The position numbers were made by a program, and so were the translations under genes. A stretch of 64,000 nucleotides of DNA from MGBC163016 sp964518575 (GTDB taxonomy: Bacteria > Actinomycetota > Coriobacteriia > Coriobacteriales > Eggerthellaceae): assembly GCA_964518575.1 (NCBI GenBank), contig CAZFGW010000004.1, forward strand, positions 29,612 to 93,611. Direction: 5' to 3'. This document shows, one piece after another, positions 59,160 to 64,000 of this stretch. Positions within the stretch are counted from its first letter, which is position 1. Each line of letters opens with the position of its first letter. A model generated the notes under the pieces. The model worked only from the letters and a program-made list of their open reading frames with translations. It had not been told where the DNA came from and did not search any database.

Positions 59160-60116
59160 ATGGCTTATCAGAAAGGAACCGGGAAGAGCGTTGTTATCGC
59201 ACTGGGCGGCAATGCGCTCGGTAATACTCCCGAAGAGCAACTCGAGCTTGTTGAAAACACCGCGATCCATATCGTCGACATGATCGAAGATGGCATCAAT
59301 GTCATGGTAAGCCACGGAAATGGTCCGCAGGTCGGCATGATCTCGAATGCGTTCGCGCAGGCGAGCGAACATGACGATGCGATTCCAGAAATGCCTTTCC
59401 CCGAATGCGGCGCGATGAGCCAAGGATACATCGGGTATCAGCTGTCGCAGGCGCTCCTCGGCGAGCTGAAGCGGCGCTCGATCTTGAGGTCGACGGCATG
59501 TGTGATCACGCAGACGGTCGTCTATCCCGAAGATCCTGCATTTGAGAATCCCACGAAGCCGGTCGGTCCGTTCCTGACGAAAGAGGAAGCGGAAAAGCGC
59601 GCACAGGAAACAGGCGCTACCTATAAAGAAGACTCCGGTCGTGGTTGGAGAATGGTCGTCGCATCTCCGAAGCCTCAAAGGATCGTCGAGCTCGATGCGA
59701 TCAAAGACCTGATGGATGACGGATACGTTGTCATCGCTGCTGGCGGCGGTGGCGTTCCTGTTTTTGAGTATGACGATTCCTATCATGGCGTTCCTGCCGT
59801 CATCGACAAGGATCGTACGAGTGCGAAGATCGCAGCCGGTTTCAAGGCTGACATGCTCGTAATTCTGACCGCGGTGGAAAAGGTTGCCGTTAACTTCGGC
59901 AAGCCGGACCAGAAGGACATCGATCACATGACGGTTTCTGAGGCACGCGCCTATATCGAAGAAGGGCAGTTTGCTCCCGGTTCGATGCTTCCCAAGGTGC
60001 AGGCATGCATCGAATACCTCATGGAATATCCCGAGGGAACAGCACTTATCACGTCTCTTGAAAAAGCTGCCGAAGGTCTTCGCGGTGAGACGGGCACGAT
60101 GATTACGCTGCAGTAA
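59160..60116 (+). CDS. arcC: Carbamate kinase
   Basis: 318 residues. VVIALGGNALG, VSHGNGPQVGM, the long ITQTVVYPEDPAFENPTKPV segment, VIAAGGGGVPV and IDKDRTSAKIA are diagnostic. It makes ATP from carbamoyl phosphate and ADP, releasing ammonia and CO2; this is the energy-yielding step of the pathway. AAGAGGTGAG precedes the ATG. Confidence 0.97.
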   Translation: MAYQKGTGKSVVIALGGNALGNTPEEQLELVENTAIHIVDMIEDGINVMVSHGNGPQVGMISNAFAQASEHDDAIPEMPFPECGAMSQGYIGYQLSQALLGELKRRSILRSTACVITQTVVYPEDPAFENPTKPVGPFLTKEEAEKRAQETGATYKEDSGRGWRMVVASPKPQRIVELDAIKDLMDDGYVVIAAGGGGVPVFEYDDSYHGVPAVIDKDRTSAKIAAGFKADMLVILTAVEKVAVNFGKPDQKDIDHMTVSEARAYIEEGQFAPGSMLPKVQACIEYLMEYPEGTALITSLEKAAEGLRGETGTMITLQ

Positions 60117-60197
60117 TTTTGCTCGGTAATCCGGCTGCAATGCGGTCGGTTGATATAGAAGCAGTTGTTTTATTGATCAATATGGAAGGGGGTTGTC

Positions 60198-61643
60198 ATG
60201 GCAGCTCAAGAAGAGACTAAGAAAAAGAAGAAGAGTGGTGGTTTATCAGCCTTCTCCATTCTCGCCATAATACTTGTAGCACTTGCGATTATTACGGTGA
60301 TAATGGCTGCTTGTAACGTGCAGGGTATCGAGGGAGCATCGATTGCAGACGTGACCACAGCGCCAATCCTCGGTTTCGCAGATGCACTGCCCGTTTGCTT
60401 GTTCGTTCTCATTCTCGGCGGTTTTCTGGGAGTCGTTGCTGAGACCGGAGCCCTTGATGATGGCATCGGAGCATTGGTGCACAAGCTCGGCGGCAAAGAG
60501 ATCCTTTTGATTCCTGTGCTCATGGTTCTGTTCTCGATTGGAGGCACCACCTATGGCATGTGGGAGGAAACGGTTCCGTTCGCACTCCTGCTGGCAGCTA
60601 CGATGGTTGCTGCGGGATATGACTCACTTACCGGTGTTGCTATTGTCATCCTTGGCGCTGGCTGCGGCGTTTTGGGTTCGACGGTGAACCCGTTCGCAGT
60701 AGGTGCTGCTGTTGACGCATTATCAGGCACGGGCATCGTAGTGAACCAGGGTATCATCCTCGGTCTCGGTGCAGTGCTTTGGATCACCTCCATCGTCATC
60801 TCCATCATCTATGTGATGCGCTATGCGAAAAAGGTGAAGGCAGACAACACGAAGTCGCTCCTCACGGCAGAAGAGCGCAAGGATATGGAAGATCTGTATC
60901 CGGAAGATGCTGAAGAGGGTAAAGTACCTACGCTCACCGGCAAGCAGAAGGCGACGCTTATCGTGTTCGCTATCACGTTTATCGTGATGATCATCGGCTT
61001 CATCCCCTGGGGCGAATTCGGTGTTGATATCTGGGGTTGGACCTCTTTCTTGGTAGGACTTCCTCTGGGCGAATGGTATTTTGACGAAGCTTCAACGTGG
61101 TTCTTGCTGATGACGATCATCATCGGTTTCGTCGCATGGCTTGGCGAAGGAAGATTCATCAAGGCGTTTTTGAACGGCGCTGCAGACATGATCTCCGTTG
61201 TGCTGATCATCGCTGTTGCTCGTTCCATCACCGTCCTCATGGGCGAGACCGGTCTTGATATCTGGATTCTGGAGAATGCATCGAATGCTCTGAAAGATGT
61301 TGCATCGTTCATCTTCGCTCCGGCTTCTTACTTGCTGTACCTGCTCCTGTCCGTACTCATCCCGTCAAGCTCCGGCATGGCAACAGTATCCATGCCTATC
61401 ATGGGACCGCTGGCGGCACAGCTCGGGTTCTCTGTTGAAGTCATGATCATGATCTTCGTGGCAGGCAACGGACTTATCAACCTGATTACCCCGACGGCAG
61501 GTGCTCTTGTAGGTAGCTTGGGACTCTCCAAGGTGTCATACACGACATGGGTCAAGTTCCTGTTGAAACTGTTCATCATCCTCGCGGTTGTTTCTGTAGT
61601 CATCCTGACCTTGGCGATGATGTTCATACCAGCAACGGTCTAG
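60198..61643 (+). CDS. YfcC-type membrane transporter of the ADI operon, probable arginine/ornithine antiporter
   Basis: 481 residues with about twelve hydrophobic helices after a short lysine-rich N-terminus. The internal repeats VLILGGFLGVVAETGALDDG with GGTTYGMWEETVPFALLLAA, and later SSSGMATVSMPIMGPLAAQLG with NGLINLITPTAGALVGSLG, are the YfcC/C4-dicarboxylate-carrier-like signature. GAAGGGGGTT precedes the ATG. Members in ADI operons are thought to exchange arginine for ornithine; substrate is inferred from the operon. A strong terminator follows, so it is the last gene. Confidence 0.85.
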   Translation: MAAQEETKKKKKSGGLSAFSILAIILVALAIITVIMAACNVQGIEGASIADVTTAPILGFADALPVCLFVLILGGFLGVVAETGALDDGIGALVHKLGGKEILLIPVLMVLFSIGGTTYGMWEETVPFALLLAATMVAAGYDSLTGVAIVILGAGCGVLGSTVNPFAVGAAVDALSGTGIVVNQGIILGLGAVLWITSIVISIIYVMRYAKKVKADNTKSLLTAEERKDMEDLYPEDAEEGKVPTLTGKQKATLIVFAITFIVMIIGFIPWGEFGVDIWGWTSFLVGLPLGEWYFDEASTWFLLMTIIIGFVAWLGEGRFIKAFLNGAADMISVVLIIAVARSITVLMGETGLDIWILENASNALKDVASFIFAPASYLLYLLLSVLIPSSSGMATVSMPIMGPLAAQLGFSVEVMIMIFVAGNGLINLITPTAGALVGSLGLSKVSYTTWVKFLLKLFIILAVVSVVILTLAMMFIPATV

Positions 61644-61683
61644 CGATTCGTTAACGTTTCAACTGACTGGTTGCATGTTTTCT

Positions 61684-61720
61684 CGGGCTCCGGCATCAAT
61701 GATGTTGGAGCCCGTTTTTT
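61684..61720 (+). terminator. Intrinsic terminator of the ADI operon
   Basis: CGGGCTCC (61684-61691) pairs with GGAGCCCG (61707-61714), with an inner CATC/GATG pairing, followed by TTTTTT. Confidence 0.92.
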
Positions 61721-61827
61721 ATCGATGGCGCTGATTCGGGTTTTTCTGTAAAGATGCACATCCGCGTTCAAAACAAGCGTTTGATGATAGAATCACCCCT
61801 ATAACGCGATAGGAAAGGATTGGGTCA

Positions 61828-63579
61828 ATGGATATTCGTTGTGCGTTGCAGTCAATCGTGGACGATGCTATCAAGGCATCGATTGCAGATGGTTCTTTGA
61901 AACTCGAAGAAGCGCCGAGTGCATTTCTTGAGCGTCCACGCGACGAGTCGAATGGCGATTGGGCGTCGACGGTTGCAATGCGCAGTGCGAAGTTGGCTCA
62001 TATGTCACCGAAAGACATCGCTCAGATCATCATCGATCACCTTTCTGAAAACGACATGATCGCCTCAGTTGAGATTGCAGGTCCTGGGTTCATCAACATC
62101 CGCCTTGCTGATGCGGTTCTTCAAAACGTCGTGAAGGTCGTGCGCGATGAGGCTGAGGATTATGGTCGCGGTCAGATTCCTGAAGGCATGCGCAAGGTGA
62201 ATTTGGAATATGTTTCGGCGAACCCCACCGGACCTCTCCATGTCGGGCATGGTCGTTGGGCGGCGCTTGGCGACTCCATGGCGCGTGTCATGAGACATGC
62301 GGGCTACGATGTCTATGAGGAGTTCTACATCAATGACCATGGTACGCAGATGGATGTGTTCGGTAACTCTGTCGGCGTTCGCTATATGCAGCTGCTCGGT
62401 CATGACGTCGAGATGCCGGAGCAATGCTACGGTGGCACCTACGTTGCCGACATTGCGCAAACCATCATCGACAAGGACGGCAGGAAGTATGAGTCAATGA
62501 CCGACGAGGAGCGCATGAAGGCGTTTCGGGAGATCGCGTATCAGATGATGCTGGACGATCAGCACGAGATCCTCAACAAAATGGGTACCACGTTCGATCG
62601 TTGGTTCTCGGAGCGAAGCTTGTATGCTGAAGATGAGCAGGGGCAAAGCGCCGTTTCGCGTTCGCTCAAAGCGATGGAGGACAAGGGATACGTTTTGGAG
62701 AAAGACGGAGCCGTATGGTTCAAGTCCTCTGCGCTCGGCGACGAGAAGGATCGCGTGCTCATCAAAGCTGACGGCGAGATGACCTATTTCATGTCCGATG
62801 TGGCCTATCACTACGATAAGAAAATGCGCGGGTTCGATCACTTGATCAACATCTGGGGCGCTGACCACCACGGGTACATCAAGCGGTGTGAGTGCATGCT
62901 TGAAGCATGGGGCTATCCCGGCGATCTTGAGATTGTGCTCGGGCAGCTTGTGAACCTCTACCGCGATGGTGAGGCGGTTCGTATGTCGAAGCGCACCGGC
63001 GAGATGGTCACACTCGAGGAGCTCGTTGATGAGGTCGGCGTCGACGCCACGCGCTATCTGATGCTTTCGCGCTCTTCCGACCAGCCGATCGATTTCGATA
63101 TCGAGGTTGCGAAGAAGAAGGACGCATCCAATCCTGTCTATTATGTCCAGTACGCCCATGCGCGCATTTGCTCCATCTTGCGCAAAGCAGCATCTGAGGA
63201 ATTGGCGGCTCAGGAGGAATCGGGTCAGATTGACATGGACGAGCTTGCTCGCCTGGTGGCTCCGCACGACGTCGATCTTTCTTGCCTCACGCACCCGAGC
63301 GAACTTGCGCTCATGAGGAAGATGGCTGACTTCGGCGAATATGTTTCGCTCGCAGCCCGTGATCGCGCACCGTTCAGGATGACCCACTATGCGCAGGACC
63401 TCGCGTCACTGTTCCACGCGTTCTACACTGACTGCCGGGTTCTTACCACCGACGACAACAAGCCGCGTAGTGCCGATGATCCCATCCGCCTGGCGCGTCT
63501 TGCCTTAAGTGATGCGACGCGGATCTTGCTGGCACTTACCCTTGGACTGCTTGGCGTGAGCGCCCCCGAAAAGATGTAG
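61828..63579 (+). CDS. argS: Arginyl-tRNA synthetase
   Basis: 583 residues, full length. The HIGH-type motif is ANPTGPLHVGHGRWAALGD, and the KMSKS-type segment is VRMSKRTGEMVTL. The N-terminal ArgRS-specific domain and the C-terminal helical DALR domain ending LGLLGVSAPEKM are present. AAAGGA precedes the ATG. It charges tRNA-Arg, so it competes with arcA for the same amino acid; the location right after the ADI operon is notable though separated by a terminator. Confidence 0.96.
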   Translation: MDIRCALQSIVDDAIKASIADGSLKLEEAPSAFLERPRDESNGDWASTVAMRSAKLAHMSPKDIAQIIIDHLSENDMIASVEIAGPGFINIRLADAVLQNVVKVVRDEAEDYGRGQIPEGMRKVNLEYVSANPTGPLHVGHGRWAALGDSMARVMRHAGYDVYEEFYINDHGTQMDVFGNSVGVRYMQLLGHDVEMPEQCYGGTYVADIAQTIIDKDGRKYESMTDEERMKAFREIAYQMMLDDQHEILNKMGTTFDRWFSERSLYAEDEQGQSAVSRSLKAMEDKGYVLEKDGAVWFKSSALGDEKDRVLIKADGEMTYFMSDVAYHYDKKMRGFDHLINIWGADHHGYIKRCECMLEAWGYPGDLEIVLGQLVNLYRDGEAVRMSKRTGEMVTLEELVDEVGVDATRYLMLSRSSDQPIDFDIEVAKKKDASNPVYYVQYAHARICSILRKAASEELAAQEESGQIDMDELARLVAPHDVDLSCLTHPSELALMRKMADFGEYVSLAARDRAPFRMTHYAQDLASLFHAFYTDCRVLTTDDNKPRSADDPIRLARLALSDATRILLALTLGLLGVSAPEKM

Positions 63580-63587
63580 ACGCCTGC

Positions 63588-63616
63588 TTGCGCTATCATC
63601 TTGTTCGCCTTATAAT
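63588..63616 (+). promoter_or_regulatory. Promoter of tRNA-His
   Basis: TTGCGC (63588-63593) and TATAAT (63611-63616) are exactly 17 bases apart, about 24 bases before the tRNA. Confidence 0.75.
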
Positions 63617-63639
63617 CTCGCATTGCGCTTTTAAGTGAC

Positions 63640-63717
63640 GGTGGCTGTAGTTCAGTTGGCTAGAATGCCAGATTGTGGCTCTGGAGGTCGTGGGTTCAAG
63701 TCCCATCAGCCACCCCA
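63640..63717 (+). tRNA. tRNA-His (anticodon GTG)
   Basis: Acceptor GTGGCTG (63641-63647) pairs with CAGCCAC, and the extra G at 63640 pairs with discriminator C 63714, the identity pair of tRNA-His. Anticodon loop TTGTGGC. CCA is encoded. Confidence 0.94.
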
Positions 63718-63750
63718 TCCGTTATTTGCAGATCTCGTCGATCTTTTCAT

Positions 63751-63779
63751 TTGACGAGAAGGCGAAGCTAATCTAAAAT
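63751..63779 (+). promoter_or_regulatory. Promoter of tRNA-Lys
   Basis: TTGACG (63751-63756) and TAAAAT (63774-63779) are 17 bases apart, 25 bases before the tRNA. Confidence 0.75.
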
Positions 63780-63803
63780 AGCTTGGCATTTGCATTTAGA
63801 AAT

Positions 63804-63879
63804 GCGCCATTAGCTTAGTTGGTAGAGCAGGGGACTCTTAATCCCAAGGTCGAAGGTTCGAGTCCTTCATGGCGCACCA
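63804..63879 (+). tRNA. tRNA-Lys (anticodon CTT)
   Basis: Acceptor GCGCCAT pairs with ATGGCGC, then A and encoded CCA. The anticodon stem GGGA/TCCC closes CTCTTAA with CTT. T-arm GAAGGTTCGAGTCCTTC intact. Confidence 0.94.
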
Positions 63880-63890
63880 GAGAATGATTC

Positions 63891-63911
63891 CGGCCGACTT
63901 TATGTCGGCCG
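63891..63911 (+). terminator. Hairpin after tRNA-Lys, probable terminator
   Basis: CGGCCGAC (63891-63898) pairs with GTCGGCCG (63904-63911) around TTTAT; only a short T-rich stretch follows (TATGTTT). Confidence 0.6.
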
Positions 63912-63939
63912 TATGTTTACGAGCACTCTTTCGTACTTC

Positions 63940-64000
63940 GGGCCCATAGCTCAACGGTGGAGCAGAGGACTCATAATCCTTTGGTTGCAGGTTCGAATCC
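63940..64000 (+). tRNA. tRNA with CAT anticodon (elongator Met or Ile2), 3' end cut by window edge
   Basis: GGGCCCATAGCTCAACGG starts the acceptor and D-arm, AGGA/TCCT closes CTCATAA with anticodon CAT, and the T-arm is cut at CAGGTTCGAATCC. The acceptor 3' half lies beyond the window. It lacks initiator features, so it is elongator Met or a lysidine-modified Ile2; the anticodon arm resembles E. coli Ile2. Confidence 0.8.

Overview
The window is one contiguous stretch of a compact bacterial chromosome with little intergenic space, many ATGA or TAATG overlaps between neighbouring genes, moderate GC and clear Shine-Dalgarno sites. Gene content points to an anaerobic actinobacterium of the class Coriobacteriia: a complete arginine deiminase (ADI) operon, class I two-subunit fumarase, thyX, paired DegV proteins, an arginyl-tRNA synthetase beside the ADI operon, and small species-typical proteins. 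An asaccharolytic, arginine-fermenting oral or gut member such as Cryptobacterium would fit. That placement is inference from gene content and was not tested by phylogeny.

Layout. 1-13.8 kb is a surface-glycan region: the C-terminal part of a LuxC-type acyl-CoA reductase, a FabG-like SDR, an ATP-grasp ligase, a GtrB/ArnC-like glycosyltransferase, a NeuD-like acyltransferase, two multi-spanning membrane proteins (one GT-C-like), two more GT2 enzymes, a WecA/TagO phosphoglycosyltransferase, a polysaccharide deacetylase and an LCP glycopolymer ligase. 13.8-19.4 kb holds an orphan Hpt protein, thyX, a DUF1385 membrane protein and a type IA topoisomerase. 19.4-22.4 kb holds fumarase and malic enzyme, transcribed divergently. 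22.4-34.7 kb holds tmk-holB-ricT, pncB, two degV genes, a degenerate dehydrogenase, a radical SAM protein, pyrE, an M42 peptidase with a long unusual tail, and smpB. 34.8-35.9 kb holds an extremely acidic protein and the tmRNA gene ssrA, so smpB and its RNA partner lie within 1.7 kb.

36-45.9 kb holds tRNA-Thr, an uncharacterised two-gene radical-SAM/DNA-metabolism pair divergent from dinB with SOS-box-like sites between them, an L,D-transpeptidase, murI, an XTP pyrophosphatase, tRNA-Pro, a small zinc ribbon, a glutaredoxin-like protein, a TrmH-type methyltransferase and a lipoprotein with a toxin-nuclease-like domain. 46-51 kb is accessory: tRNA-Gly, copies of a dispersed inverted-repeat element, a DUF4143 ATPase, a RelBE-type toxin-antitoxin pair with a perfect inverted-repeat operator, and an AT-rich three-gene lipoprotein/membrane cluster. 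51-55 kb is a putative signalling unit: a leader able to fold into a three-way junction, a secreted protein, a membrane Ser/Thr kinase and an FHA protein. 55-56.5 kb has an M23 endopeptidase and tRNA-Arg. 56.7-63.6 kb has arcA, ornithine carbamoyltransferase, carbamate kinase, a YfcC-type transporter and argS. The window ends in a tRNA run (His, Lys and a CAT-anticodon tRNA cut by the edge).

The observations most worth following up are the SOS-linked radical SAM pair (36.2-38.5 kb), the dispersed ~143-bp element with hairpin ends (7.4, 14.4, 35.9, 46.1, 47.8 and 48.6 kb), the kinase-FHA unit with its structured leader, the toxin-like lipoprotein, and the tmRNA whose tag ends in MAA instead of LAA.
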